Assembly (NCBI RefSeq): GCF_036417845.1
Contig: NC_089980.1
Location: 115,965,169-116,029,168, forward strand
DNA from: Apteryx mantelli
Lineage: Eukaryota; Chordata; Aves; Apterygiformes; Apterygidae
DNA length: 64,000 nt
Direction: 5' to 3'
Shown here: in pieces, positions 14,561 to 27,650 of the stretch
Layout of the letters: each line of letters begins with the position of its first letter
Numbering within the stretch: position 1 is the stretch's first letter
Notes under the pieces: model-generated
Seen by the model: the letters and a program-made list of their open reading frames with translations, nothing else
Told to the model about the DNA's origin: nothing
The model's database searches: none
Made by a program: the position numbers and the translations under genes

Positions 14561-17500
14561 TGCAAGAAACCTAGCAAAGAAATGAGGACATTTTCAGCTA
14601 TCTACATACAGATAAATGTGTGATATTATGAGCCTAACTGGAACTTTGCTAGAAGATAACAATAAAAATGTATTAATATCAAGGGATATAAATTTTTTTT
14701 AGAATGGACAGCTATTGTAATGATGCCCAGGCAATTAAGACAGAGAGGGCACATTTTAACTATGATATATGGGTAGGTAGCTGATTCTGCTGATATATCC
14801 CTTGTGTATTCTTCAGTTAAAAATATTTGAGAAGAATTACAGCTGAACAGATCAGCATGCAGGCTGTATTCAGAGAGTAAAAATACTCTCTAGGCAGTCA
14901 CAGGCCTATGGGCCAGATTTTGGGGCATTTTAAGAAGCAAACATATATACAGTGCTTATTAAAGCGCTTATCCCCACTGGGTGACGCTTGTGTTATCTTT
15001 TTATATTTCCTAGTGTATGTGTGGGTGGGGGGGGGTGTTAATCCAACTAAATATTTATCTGCAGTTTAACATGCTTCCATAAAGCTGTGTCCTCTGTGAC
15101 CAAAATCCTGGAGGCTGTGATTTACTCCCACTGCTTTTCTTTTTTCCTTTTCAGATCTGCGTTCTGGCTTTCCAACCAGTATTCCCTTTTTCAGTCGCCA
15201 TTTCCATTTGTAGCTGTCCTTTACGCTTTATGAGAGTAAGCATATCGATAAAGATCAGTCAGGGCTATCTCAATGCATGCAGTTTGCTCTCCAAACACCC
15301 AGAGACTGAGACTGGGTACACTTATGAAGAATTCAAAGGAAAGCTGGGACATATAGCTAATCTGCCAAAATGTCCCTCCCCTCAGGAAGGGGGAAGCGTA
15401 TAATTTGAGGAAGCATTTGCCATCAACCAATTAGCCATACTTCAGCAGTCAGGACTTAGGCCACCTGCTTTCCAGTGAAGATACCAAGAACAGGATTCGT
15501 CTCAGCTAACCTAGCTGATCTGTTTATACATCATCAAAGTATACAGGTTTTATTCCCTTTTCCATTCTGTTCCAGGTATCTTCATATGCCCTTCTCCCGC
15601 CTATCTTCATTTGATGTGTTTTTTTCAGAATTAACTCAAATTTCATTGATATCAATAAAAAGAAATCAGATGACTTCACTGGCCTTTGTCTTAAAGCTTT
15701 AGATCTTTGAACCTGTCTGTGCCTTGCATGTCTTTTCAGAAGAATTTCAAGCTTCATGACACACAGTGCTCTCCATGATATTGCTTGAAGTAAAAAAGCT
15801 GCAGAAAACATGCCACTGACAGAAAAATATTGCTGCTGTAATTATTGCTTATTAGTATTGTAATAGTGCCAAGAGACTGCAGACATGAACCAGGACTTCA
15901 CTGAGCTAGGTGCTGCCTAAATACTAAAGAAAAGGCAGTTGTTTTAGCTTCTTTAAAGAACTCACACTTTAAGACAGCAGTAAGGACTCATTCTCCTTTT
16001 TGAAAAATTAAGGTCACTGAAAGTCATAAAAAGTAAGAGGTCAGGCCATAGGCTCAAGCATTGGCCCACAATTGTCAGTAAAAATTAATTATGCTAATTA
16101 GGTTGATTATGCAAAGTTAATATGCTTCCTGACACAGTTTAGGCCCATGTTAACCTACATTAGCCCAGAGAGTGCCTGGGCACTGCTCAAGAGCCTGGGC
16201 TGTTAAATGTTTTAGGGACCGTTCCCAGCGGAGAGTCTGGAGATAACTGGTTTGGAAGGAAAGGGAGTTTAGGCATGTGGGTGCAAGCTGGGGCACATCA
16301 GCTGGGCTCAGGACTAGAGGACAGTCTCTGGCCTGTTATATTAGTAGTACAGTTTGCATGCCTTCATTCCTTCTTTCTATCTCCTTTCCTGTCCCCAGAA
16401 CTATCTTCCTCAGGAACTAGTTCTGTATTCTGCTTTCTTTCATGATCACCATTTCTCCCCCCAAAACCTCCTTATATTGCCTTTCCCTTTCTCCCCACAT
16501 CCCTGCGCCTACCATTCACTTTCCTGTGCTCAGGACTCTGTGTGGCCTGGCCTGCCCATCACAGACGCGCTGTGTGCCCATTCTCCGTATGTACTGTCAG
16601 AGCAAAGTATTAAAAATAACCCAGGTGTATTCCTCACAAATAATACACTGCTCTGTACAGTTTTTAACTTTATGTTTCTTCAGTCCTAGATCCTTTGGCT
16701 ATCATTAACTGAAAAACAGATGCAATTCTTGTAAATAGCTGTTTGGTCTATTAATTTCAGCTTAATGAGCCTGTGCTATTATTCAAAACCTGGATATGCT
16801 ATTTAATTTGGATCTATTTTTAATTTTAGTACAATGACTTTTAAATCAGGTCACTGACCAGTATACTTACCCATCTTCAGTTAAAACAAACATATCCACA
16901 CTATGCTCTGTGAAGCATTTCCATATAGCAGTAAGCGCTAAGAATCAATTATAAAATCTTGCAGATAACAACATCTAATTTTATCTAGACAACAAAAGTA
17001 TTTAAACACAATATTTCAGTTTTGGCTGCAGTTACTTTTCATTGGTATTATTTGCTTCGTGCATTTGATACTAAAATTCCTGATCTGCAGTTAAAACAGT
17101 ATTGATAGCAACTGACCTTTCATTAGCTGTGTAACTGAAGCCAATTTTTTTTAAGATTCTTGAAGAAAAGAAGCTGCCACATTGTGTAACTTCTTTTTTT
17201 TCCTGTTTCTTATATCTGAATTTCCATTCAGTTCCTATAATTGACACAAGTTGCCATATTTCATCTTAAATAAATAACTTCTTAGAGTGTTTGTTTGTTT
17301 GTTTTTAAGCTAAGCCACACAGAGTCACCATGTATTCTACAACATGGGATTTTTAAGATAGGGATTTTTAAAAATTTAGAGATATTTTTACATTTTCATT
17401 ATTACTATTGGTTTATCCTTCCTGTTATAATGCCAGAAATTTTCCTATTACTTTATATCCCATGTAGTACCTCAAAGGAGAAAAACATTAGGAGTTACAT

Positions 17501-18837
17501 TTTAATGACCTCTAAAATTTCATGGTATAAACTACACTTACTAAAGAAATGCTTCTGCAAAATGAAAATATCATAAAATACTTGTCAAAAAACTAGAGAT
17601 TTTATAGCAATATGAAAGAAATCTTTGATACCACAATATAAGCAGAGATATTAAAATCACACAGGAAATTGTTCCCTGCTATATTGGTGGGAGCAGACCT
17701 GAAATTTTGGAGGGATAATCTTGATCAAAAATTGACTGAAATGAAAAAGTATCTGATCTAGAAGGAAAGGTCTCAAGAACTAGAAACTGATACTGTAATT
17801 CAAAAGTTGCTGTAAACATGTAACTTCAGCCAAATAGCTATAGCTGACAGAAAGATCTGAGGGCCGCTGCATAACTGAACTATACAAAGAACAGAGGATA
17901 ATTTAACAATTTAAAAATTGAAGAAGAATGTATTTCCCAGGGTCTTAGGTATCAGACCTTGAATAGCAACATGCCAGTTATCTGCTATGGAATAATTTGT
18001 TAATAAATATCAGCTATAAGAAATAAAATATTTTGCATTTCCCCCCATTGCACATTGAAGAAAATTATGATTTCAGGTATTCAGGCATTTTTTTAAATGC
18101 CTCCCTCTAGCTGCATTAGATTTCATATATTACCTTATCTCTCAATGTGAACCTAAGACATACGTCACAAGTTGTGGCTATCCTCGTGGCCTTCCAGCCC
18201 AAACTGTGGTCTGGTTCTGTGATCCACCAGCCTCTGCTTCTCAGTGACAGGATGGACACCTTCTGCATCTCCTTGGCCATGCAGTGAGAAACACGGCCAC
18301 TGAGCCAAGGTAGCTTATTGCAGGATGGAAGACTCCACTTCCACATGTGTAAGGATGATGGTTTTAATGTTCTGGCTCAACATAGGCAATTAGTATGCCC
18401 AAATTAAGACTATAGACTGAATTTATGTTTTTCCTTGGAGAGAAGGGCCTTACCCTGTGCAATCCAATCTATGGCAGAGCACGGGAGCACACAATGAAGA
18501 AATGCTTATTGAGACTCCCTTTTTTACCATGAGATATCGTAGTAACCCATGGTAAAGGGCCTTCTTGTTGATAAAAAAAGAGATCTAGCCATAGATATAG
18601 TTGATATAAGCAAATTCAGTAGCAGCAGTAGAAAACTGATCAATAGCTACAATTGCTCCAACATGTGCCATCTTCTCCTGCAAAGCATCTTGTCTGATGT
18701 CTGCTTAAAAATAAAAGGGAAGATATATTTGAAGAATAAATAGTAGAGAAATAGATACAGTATAAAAGTGTTTTGTGTCCTAAACTTACTTAAATTCTGG
18801 GAAAGGTACATACTGCATATGTGTTATACAATAATCT

Positions 18838-18895
18838 GACAGTTAGAATAACTCATGATAGTTATAATATGTAAAGTGCTTGGTACTTGAAAACA
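18838..18895 (+). mobile_element. Possible MIR/AmnSINE-like SINE tail
   Basis: AGAATAACTCATGATAG followed by ATAATATGTAAAGTGCTTGG resembles the conserved 3' part of core-SINEs (..gagttaatatatgtaaagtgcttgg..). Only about 60 bp is recognisable, so this may be chance. Confidence 0.35.
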
Positions 18896-19366
18896 CTCTT
18901 CATCATTTACTAATGGAAGCTCCTTAGGGTGGAAAATGAATGCAATTATAAAAATAATATTATGCTTTCTCACTTATATATTAGCCTATTTTCTTCTGTC
19001 ACATTGATGGGGCAGGCAAGGTATAAGGGAATCGTCTGGTTGTGAAAGAATATTAAAATATGAAAGAAGTCTTACAGTTCATTAAGAATTTTAAAAGAAG
19101 TGTTACCTAATCAAATTCAACTTCTGTGTTCTAATTAAGTGATAATCAGTAATCACCATTGTCTCATAATATATGAACTAATAAAAATCTCTCCCAAGTG
19201 CATAATATAATAAAGTACCACAACATTAACTGAATACCATAGCAAGCAATTTCTGGTTTTAACACTTTTTAGTACATTTGGTTGCATTGTTCAGCTTTGG
19301 GAGGGGTGTTTTTAATTATAATGATTGGGTGTAAAGCAGGCTATATGAAAGATCCCTTTCAGAATT

Positions 19367-19383
19367 AAAAAAAAAAAAAAAAA
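19367..19383. repeat. Poly-A run of 17
   Basis: A17 without an identifiable retrotransposon body upstream. Confidence 0.9.
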
Positions 19384-21573
19384 TGATTCACAAATTTCAT
19401 TTAATGAGCTTTAGTTAGTTGCTACTCTACTGCAGTGTGTTTAAAAGCAGAATCCTGCAGTGGGATTGCAGTCTACAGGCTGTACCCTGGCTTTGAGGAA
19501 ATTTCCACTTCTTCTCTCTCAGATAGCTTTTATATAAAGTTTTAAATTGAAATGCCTCTGAATTAGTAAAGTCCCAATCTATCAAATCGGTAGATGATTC
19601 ATTTTTTTCTCTTCCCTCCTTATTGAATAAGTCATATAGAAATTATTGATGAAACGGTCATATGATACTACATCATACTGAGCATGCCAGCTCTGTCTGA
19701 AATTTATGCTTTTTGTTCAAAAAAGAGAAAGAAATCTATTTTCAGAGTGACAAATGTCAGTATTCAGCATCTTCTGATCAATTTTAATTTCTGTATGGTA
19801 TAAACACATACGTTAATTTCCTGTCATTACAGTAATCTTTCAGTAACTATAATTAAAATAAATATGCATCTGTAGTTACTCCCCAATTGTACTTTGAGCT
19901 GTTACTGCTATTTCTGATTCTAAATATGTGTACTTGACTCTAAACATCACATAGAAATTAAAAGGCTAGTTTCTAGTTTGGTGAACACAGAAACAGCAAA
20001 CATTAGCTGTTCCTATGGTTTTGGACTGAGACTGAGTACACTCATGTATTTAATGAACTGATGAAGTGAGGAGAAAGATTTGAGGAGCAAGATATTCTCA
20101 TATGGTATCAGACTGTTAAAAATTTTTAACATCTGCAGGGATTTGTGTTCTTTCAATTCTTTGTTTGAAAAAAGATTTTAAGAAAAACATGCCCTTATAC
20201 TTAATTAAATTTTAAAAGACCCTGAAAATGACATGAAACAGTTTTAATTTCATATCAAATTATATTCTTTGCATTCATCTATTTTTAGATGTATTTATGC
20301 ATCTTTCAGAAGAATGGAAACAACAGTTTTTCAAGTAATCTTCATGCTTTATATTAATACATAGCATATACAAAAAAATGTATAATTATTTACATTAACA
20401 TTTGACCTTGGCTGAAGGAAGGCTGAGAAGCAGTGCAGAGGAGAGGTAGTTTCCTGCCAGCATATTCTGTATCTTTGCAAAAGCAATCGGTCTTGCAGAC
20501 TACAGCTGAACTCCCTGTAAGGACAATCACAGCTGTGCCCTAGGACTCCAGTTCCCTGATTCAGTCCCTGAGTACCCTGAGCATGTACTCAGCTGCTCTC
20601 AGGACCATCACGATAGTACTTATGCTGCAGAAGAGTTAAAATCAGCAATGCCTAGCCTTATACTGTCCTTGCACTTTCTCGAGCAGTAACAGTCTCAAAT
20701 TCATGAGGAGCTGTAGAAAGCCTACGCTCTTGCATCTGCAGATCACATACCAGTGCTCACCTGCTTTCATATATAAGATACCCAGTCCTCTCATTTACCT
20801 GGCCCGCCCTGCCACAACAGCACCTGAGGTCTTGATAGAAAGCAAGCCGCACACCTCAAAAAATCCCACTAAATGTCACAAGATGCCCAACACCCTGGGA
20901 GTGCCTGTAGATGGATTACAGATGCAACATGCCCCCAGCACCTTTCCAGAAAGCCTGCTTGATGTTGCAGATTGAATAGCTAGTCTGAGTTTGCTGGACA
21001 ACACAAGTCTTTCTAGCAATGTAAGTCTTGGATGCCACAGGTGAAAAACACCTTGCTTGCTCCAGTACCATATACATCCTAGAGAACATTTTGACTTTCA
21101 GCGTCTACAGTACCTGGCCATTCCTGATGCCTCCCTGGCATCCCTGTTCCCTCCAAACAACAGAGGATTTCCCAGCTGCTCTGCCTTTATATTCACAGAG
21201 CCCAAAAGTCACTCTTGAACTCTTTTTTAGCCCTGACCAACAATTGTGGTGCTACAAAGAGAGGAAAGACTGCACACAAATCCAAGGGGCCCACAAAACA
21301 GTGTGTCACTGCCACGGCAGAGTCACATTTTGTCTTGTTTTGGGATAGAAAATTGTCACATCTTTGGGGAATACAGGATGTCATATTGTCAGCCATCTCC
21401 CAGCTCTGTCCAGGCTACTTCCTGGCTCTTCATCAGTGGAAGTGGAAGTCACATAGGTCGGCACTCGCTTCATGAAGGGTCTGAGTTTCAAGCACAGAGA
21501 CCATCAGGAAGCCATCTGCAGGACATGTAGGTGGAACAGGAGGAGCACGAGCTGGGCACTGGCTGCGTGCTGA

Positions 21574-21592
21574 GTCTCTCTCTCTCTCTCTA
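21574..21592. repeat. (CT)n microsatellite
   Basis: About nine CT units in the GC-richer 20.4-22.4 kb segment. Confidence 0.85.
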
Positions 21593-21937
21593 TCCCATAA
21601 TGAGCAGCATGTGCTAGGCGCTGGGCCAGCAAGGACATTGGTGCCAGACCCACCAGGGCCTGCCTCAGAAGGCTTGCACTACTGAACGACTGCAAGCTTG
21701 CTGGACTTTCATTTGTGTGTAGGGTAGGTACCAAGCACACTCACAGCAACCTTACCAGCCAGGCCAGGACCCCCAAGACTACATCTGTGCTTGCAAAGTG
21801 AACACTGCCAGGGCCTGTTCTCTGGTCTGGGCAAAGCGACAAAGTCAGACAGCTTCTATACTATTAAATCTCTTAGCCCTGAGACAGAGTGGCCACATCC
21901 ATTGAGGGTAGCCTCTGGCCTGCCTGAACTCTTACAG

Positions 21938-21984
21938 CATGCCCAGGAATTGTTTAGGACAGTACTAGCTGGTCCAGGCCAAAA
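21938..21984 (+). repeat. Diverged third copy of the inverted-repeat arm
   Basis: GCATGCCCAGGAATTG and CTAGCTGGTCCAGGCCAAAA align without gaps to CCATGCCAAGGAATTG and CTAGTTGGTTCAAGTCAAAA in the left arm, roughly three of four bases equal over 41 bp. Weaker similarity continues to about 22020. Confidence 0.55.
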
Positions 21985-22450
21985 TTGTGCTAGTGAGCAT
22001 TGTACTGATTTAACAGCAAAAGCAGTTCTGTTCCAGTGCCTTGCACTGTTTAAACTGCTAGTATAGACATAGCTTACTATTTTTGGAAGGAGGGGTGTGC
22101 TGCAGGCTTTTAGAGAAATATTCTCAGCTTACCAGAGCTTGCAAGAGCTGAGGAGGATCAGCTCCCACTGCAAAGGCACCTGACTTCCTCGTGAGTCATC
22201 CTGTAAAACAGTTTCCTTCTCTTTGATGCTCACAATTAACACACCAAGCAGTGCACCTGGAGGCTGCAGGGACTGGTGGCACGGGAAAGAAAGCATCAAG
22301 CCTTGTAACTCTCCTGCAGCTGCTTATCCCATGCCTTTCTCCACAACCTCGCTCTTTCTCAACACTATTAAATCCATCCCCAGAACTTAATCTCATCATG
22401 GGAAAGATTAAACTCCTCAGACATATTCTTCTGAGTATCCACTAAGGGGT

Positions 22451-24423
22451 AAAAATAAATTACTGAGGGCATGCCTCAGTTCTGAATATTTTTAATTTGT
22501 CAGTTTCACACTGCTATTGGTTCTTTAATATACTGTTTATGAGTTGTGATTTCTATTTTGACTTTCACTGCAACAACCCAATAGCCTTTCTCACGCTGGA
22601 AAGCCTGTACTTTGTAACTGGCACAAGCTAAGGAGAACTGTTTGGGAAGTTTCTACTTCTCATGAGTCTTTTCAGACTTCTTCACAGATGATGAACCATG
22701 ATGACACTGACTGAGCTGGGTTACTGCAGCCTCTTGGGGGGCTGGAGGGAAAAATTGGAATTTTAAGAACACTTGGAAGTAATTGATGTTACTGTGGTAT
22801 CCCATTTAGAAGTCAGCATGTCAGTTGTGATTAAGGAGGACCTTGTAGGAGAATACAGTCAGAAAATGAGAGAAGACTCTTGCGATGACTCACTTTTGTT
22901 TAATAGCTTGTAAATCCTGAGGGTCTGCAAGGAATATCCCCACTGAACACTGAAGTTGTACCACGTTAAAGATGTATAGAACTGGAAGAGATCTCCTGGA
23001 TCATCAGTATAGTCTCCCATTATCACAAATAACCTGCTTCATAGACTGATCAAGGTCCACCTTAGAGCTGATTCAGATTCACTATTCACAATGCAGCTTT
23101 CCATCTTCAGCCCTTTCCTGTGGTGATGAGACTCCTCCTTCTAACTACCAACCTAACAATCATAGCCCCTTTACACCTCTTTGTTTCTATGCCAATATTA
23201 TTTAAACATGAGTTTTTTTACTCTTTGAACTTCCTCTCATAAAATAATTTATTTATTCCTTTTACCATCTCAGAATATTTTAATAATTTTTCTTGAATAT
23301 ACATAACCGGAATTGTCAGATTTTACCAGTACATTATACTAATAATATTACTTTACCTCCACTGGAAAAAAAAAAAAATCACTTGATAACTCCCATGATC
23401 ACATTTATTTTTTTCAGGGCTCCATTGCAGTGACTGCTTTTTGTCATCCTGCTGTTGACAAATGCACCTTTCTCTTACTCTGTTTTCAGTGTCACAAAAC
23501 AGATATGAGCCTCTATTGTTTACTACTCATCTGGGCTAAGATTAGCTTAGAAGGTAGCAAAAGAAAATCTCTCTGATAAGTTTACCTATTACTTCTCACT
23601 GAAGGAACATTATGTAGCAACCTCAATAGCTAAGACTGTATCATTTTATATTTGAAAATGATTTGTTTATACTTGCAGTCAAATTTTCCTATCTTTTCTG
23701 CCTCTGCTGTCTGCCTGAGGCATTTTTTGTGTGATTTGGGTGAAAACAGTTCAGCGATTTTTTAGTACAGTGACTAAAATGAATATTCTGTTGCCATTAT
23801 TTAAACATTTTAGAATAAATTTAGTACCTGTGGCTTGCAATAAACACTTGCTATTTGACAAGCAAAACCACTGAACAATAAAGTATCACCAGCTTTCTGT
23901 AGAAAGCCCACATCTATGCACAAACTGAGTGGAATATTTTCTGATATCCCAAAGTTTTCTTGGTATGAGATGTGTTTCTATAACAAAGGAAATTAAATAA
24001 GTAGGAATACATTTAAAAAATCCTCTACAACTATGTTTATATAATAAAACAGGAACCCCACTTCATTAAGCTGAATTGAACAACAAAAAGACCAACAGAG
24101 GGGAAATGAAGTCTGTTGAGTTTATTCTAGGGGAAAGCAATGTAAAGACCAACAGTCAGATGTAATGTGCTTATGGGAGTCTATGTGTTGCTGATGAGAT
24201 ATTTTGCTGTGTTCTGTACTATGTGGAGATTCCAAACAGCTGGTGGTTGTCTATTTTTCTGTTCTTTCATTGAGTCAGAATTTGTCTTACAAGACAAATA
24301 TTAGAGCTCAGAAACTTTCCTGAATCTGAGTGGTCTTTGAAGACTACAAAGAATGTGCAAAGGAAGAAATTTTAAGAGGCCCATCTGTCCAAAACAGCTT
24401 TCATCCATTCTACTAAATCATCC
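22451..24423. other. Intergenic, holds the old CR1 remnant only
   Basis: AT-rich; nothing else recognised beyond the LINE scrap at 22974-23130. Confidence 0.6.
22974..23130 (-). mobile_element. Old, decayed CR1/L2-type LINE remnant
   Basis: The plus strand has TAGAACTGGAAGAGATCTCC, GGATCATC and later CTGATCAAGGTCCACCTTAG, the pattern of a degraded CR1-family 3' end on the minus strand. There is no open frame. The boundaries are approximate. Confidence 0.5.
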
Positions 24424-24600
24424 TATCCTCCAGTATAAGACAGCTGACTGCAAGTTGTCTACTAGGAATGGTCCATGGCCGATGTTAACCCCTGAACCAT
24501 GCCAAGGAATTGTCTGAGAAAGTGCTAGTTGGTTCAAGTCAAAAGGAAGCCAGGAACTGCTCTAGCAATTTAGTAGCTCAGATGGTGAAGTTCCAGCATG
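24424..24600 (+). repeat. Left arm of a 177-bp inverted repeat pair
   Basis: It matches the reverse complement of 25645-25821 along its whole length with about 15 differences, including a 41-base stretch around CCCCTGAACCATGCC with only one mismatch. A diverged third copy lies at 21938-21984. I do not recognise the family. Confidence 0.9.
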
Positions 24601-25644
24601 CAAAAATGTTCCTTGACATTATCTCATTTATTACTCAACATAGCAAAAAGATGTAGTCATAGTGTCTAACTTTTAGGCTCTTCTACAGGATTCAGCTTTG
24701 GTTAGATGGCTGTAATTTCCTACATGGTGTGGGAGAAGAATTAAGTGTCTTGGAAAGGGTCTGCCAGTAAGGATCCACAGTCAATACCGAGTGAGATGCA
24801 CTGAAGAGAAGAGTGTGCCTAGGTCTGTCCCCATAAAGAAAGAGTACCCAGAAGTTCATTTGCAATTTCAGTATTGAGGACTTGAACCTGAAAAGATAGG
24901 TCAAGGTTTCTTACTCCCTCTCTCACCACTGAAGCTGTGTTTGTTGTTGCAGAGTCAATGTATAAAATCGAGAAATAGTATTGGGAGCAGAGAAGGGAAG
25001 CCAGACCACCCCTTCCCACAGAAATGTCATGCCTTACAGAGTCATGCTTATTCTTGCATATTCTTATTGTTTAGCAACTCTTGACATCACTTTTCCAGAT
25101 GTAGTGCAGAAAGTGCAGAAAGTGCACTTCCACGGGAGGGCTGCAATGTCATTCTGCCCAAAGAAGGCCCTTTCCTGACAGTTCAAACACTGTCAAGGGA
25201 GACATGGGCCAGAACACACAAGTTGAGAAAGGAATTAAACCTGTTAGGAAGATCTTCAAAAGAAAGTGGTAACTTTGTGAGGTACCAGATACAATTGATG
25301 TGTGTCATGCATGTTCTGAGAATCCAGCCTGAAACATGTTTCTTTAGACTCTTGTTTGGAAAGATCCCTCATTTCTACATCTTCACTGTGTTTATAGATG
25401 AGGTAGGCTGCTCAGTCAGCCCGGATCCATCTGGGATACAATGTAGCATAAAATTCCACTTTCTTTTACACTTTCTTACATCAGAATTTGATACCATAAC
25501 CTTTGGCTGGAGGAAGAAGAGAAAAAAAAATGAAAGGAAGTGTTTGTTTTGTTTTGTTTTGTTTTTGTTTGGGGGTTCCAAATTACCTGCCTTACCAGCC
25601 TTAAATTCACTTCATAAAGTCATCTTATGATATGTTTATTTCTA
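24601..25644. other. Core between the inverted arms
   Basis: About 1 kb. It holds a plus-strand frame at 25223-25630 (135 codons) and minus-strand frames at 24692-25019, none with recognisable domains; part of the plus frame is translated AAAG and (GTTTT)n low complexity. No transposase motif was seen. Confidence 0.5.
25542..25570. repeat. (GTTTT)n microsatellite
   Basis: Imperfect GTTTT/GTTT units inside the core of the inverted-repeat unit. Confidence 0.85.
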
Positions 25645-25821
25645 CATCCTGAAACTTTACCTTCTGAGCTACTAAATTGCTAGAATAGTTCCTGGCTTCC
25701 TTTTGACTTGAACCAACTAGCACTTTCTCAAATAATTCCTTGGCATGGTTCAGGGGTTAACATCAGCCATGGACCATTCCTAGTAGACAACTTTCAGTCA
25801 ACTGTCTTACGTTGGAGAATA
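25645..25821 (-). repeat. Right arm of the 177-bp inverted repeat pair
   Basis: Inverted partner of 24424-24600, separated from it by 1,044 bp. Many of the differences between the arms are transitions. The similarity fades at both ends near the same points, so the arms look like one defined repeat unit in two orientations. Confidence 0.9.
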
Positions 25822-25879
25822 GAAAACACAAATTTTATAGATACATTCACATTTTAGGTGCCTATGCTTTAAAACTCCT

Positions 25880-25901
25880 CCCCCCCCCCCCCCCCCCCCC
25901 C
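25880..25901. repeat. Poly-C run of 22
   Basis: Uninterrupted C22, just outside the right arm of the inverted repeat. Length may be affected by sequencing or assembly. Confidence 0.9.
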
Positions 25902-27352
25902 GCCAAATGGGTCATCTGTAAGCATAGGCAAGGATAGGATGCAAAATAATTTCCTCCACTTAGATATGATTTTTCTCTGTGTAGCATTTATGATGTGCAA
26001 ACCATCCAAATGAAATAGTTTCTTGGATCAAACTGAGCTGAAGAAGCATTAGTGACTGCCTAAAACAACATAAATAAAAGAACAAAGTGCTGTTTTTTAT
26101 TCAGTGTTTGATTTTTGTTCCTGTTTTCTTTGCCATTGCTGAACCACCCTTCTCAACAAAAATGACACTGAATGTTTGCATGTCACTTACGTAATTTCAC
26201 CTGGGGACTGTGAGCTTTTGTTCCCCAAAATCTACTTCAAAATACTATTTTAATTTTTGCTACATATGCCCAGTAAAAAAAAAAAAAACACAAACAAAAG
26301 ATCAACCACTCATAAGCACTAGGAAGTTTCCAATTTAAATTCTCCTGTAAAGGAAATACATATTTCTGCACATAGACATCAGGGCAGCTCCCTTGTAAAT
26401 AAGTCCTCAAGACAACCATACCCTCATAAGACCGCAGTAACAAGAGAGAAGTATTATGAGGAGATTCAGGGGCAAGGGCAGTCCTGGCGAGGAGGGAGCT
26501 TCTGAGAGGAGGGAATTTGGGGCTCATTTCTTCTTCGCATCACCTACACACATACATCACCTGTAGTGCTAATGAAATGCAGGGATGTTACAGATAGTTT
26601 ACAGGTCACACATCTGAAAGTAAAGTAGTGATCATTTGTCATCACTCGCCAAGCAATGAACAGACCACCTTACAAAGTTTGGTTTTCATTTTTATCAATG
26701 TAATCTCAAGCATACTCTAGGCCTCCATAACCAGACATTCTGTCAGGCGTTACGATTCTTATTTAAATTAAGTGAAAAGTAATAATTCCGCATGCTGCAA
26801 AGCAAAGTTAGTGATCTCAATGTCCTGTTGTGTTGCGTGCATATTTGTTTATCGGCAGGAAGCAGCTTCTTATCTCTTTTCCAAGCCCAAGGCAAACAAA
26901 GTTAACATTTAATTAGAAACTCAGTTTCTAAATTTATTGACATTGTTGCTTTAAAGTGATCTTCTTGCTCACTGACAAACATGCAAACAGCAGAACTTTC
27001 TAAACACTTCTATCTACTGATGTGGCAGAAGTTGGTATTAATATTACTGATGGCTGGGTCTTATGCAAACTCCTTTATTTCAATACTATTTGAAGAACCA
27101 TTGGTCAGACACAAGTTGATAGTTAACCTGATAAACTAGTCGTTGGTGGTCCAGTCCTGTGTATACCTATGTAAATAGGTGTCGAAGATTTTAATGGCAG
27201 TTTTGCCTATATAGGGGTTGCCGTTGAATTAGGTAGGTGGTGGGGACAAGAGTTACTCAGAGTTAATATTTGGATCCTGCAGCTCATACCCCTTTTAAAG
27301 GAATCAGCTTTATTGTGCTTTTATGTACTACTTTGATTAACTTTTCATTGCT

Positions 27353-27465
27353 TCATAGAATTTGAGGCTTCAGGGACCTTTGGATCATCTAGGCTGGTTT
27401 CCTGGATATCACAGACCATTTATTTTCACCCAGCAGCCCTTTTATTAGTCCAGATACCCTATCTT
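27353..27465 (-). mobile_element. Old CR1-type LINE 3' remnant
   Basis: The plus strand reads CATAGAATTTGAGGCTTCAG, then GGACCTTTGGATCATCTAG, ATATCACAGACCAT and TTTCACCCAGCAGCC. This is the order of blocks in ancient sauropsid CR1 3' ends (aggccagaagggaccat..gatcatctagtc..tcacaggccat..ttcaccc). Minus orientation, strongly diverged. Confidence 0.6.
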
Positions 27466-27626
27466 ACATTACAGCATTTCACTCCTCAGAAGCTGAGACT
27501 GTTGCTGAAGCAGAGAAGCTGGGGAGCTCAAGGTGCAGCAGCACTTCAGGGCCCCGAAATAGCGGGGAACAGAACAGAGGAAGCATGCCTCGATAATCCT
27601 GCCGGTGCTCCCTGCCTCATGTTGCC

Positions 27627-27650
27627 GGGGGGGGGGGGGGGGGGGGGGGG
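27627..27650. repeat. Poly-G run of 24
   Basis: Uninterrupted G24 in a locally GC-richer stretch. A minus-strand frame here gives a run of Pro that is only translated homopolymer. Confidence 0.9.

Larger units (their letters stand above)
14561..20400. other. Intergenic, nothing recognised apart from listed repeats
   Basis: AT-rich. Short frames only, the longest 111 codons (16354-16689, plus), with no domain. Confidence 0.6.
20401..22450. other. GC-richer segment with overlapping unrecognised frames
   Basis: Base composition is clearly less AT-rich than its flanks. Frames of 60-106 codons overlap on both strands (20703-20975, 21028-21348, 21791-22066 plus; 21504-21740 minus). None shows a domain. 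The segment includes the diverged third repeat copy at 21938. It may be an old mobile element. Confidence 0.5.

Noticed and set aside
24692..25630. Open frames of 65-135 codons inside the inverted-repeat core as a possible transposase
   Set aside because: No DDE or other transposase motif. The longest frame ends in translated low-complexity DNA.
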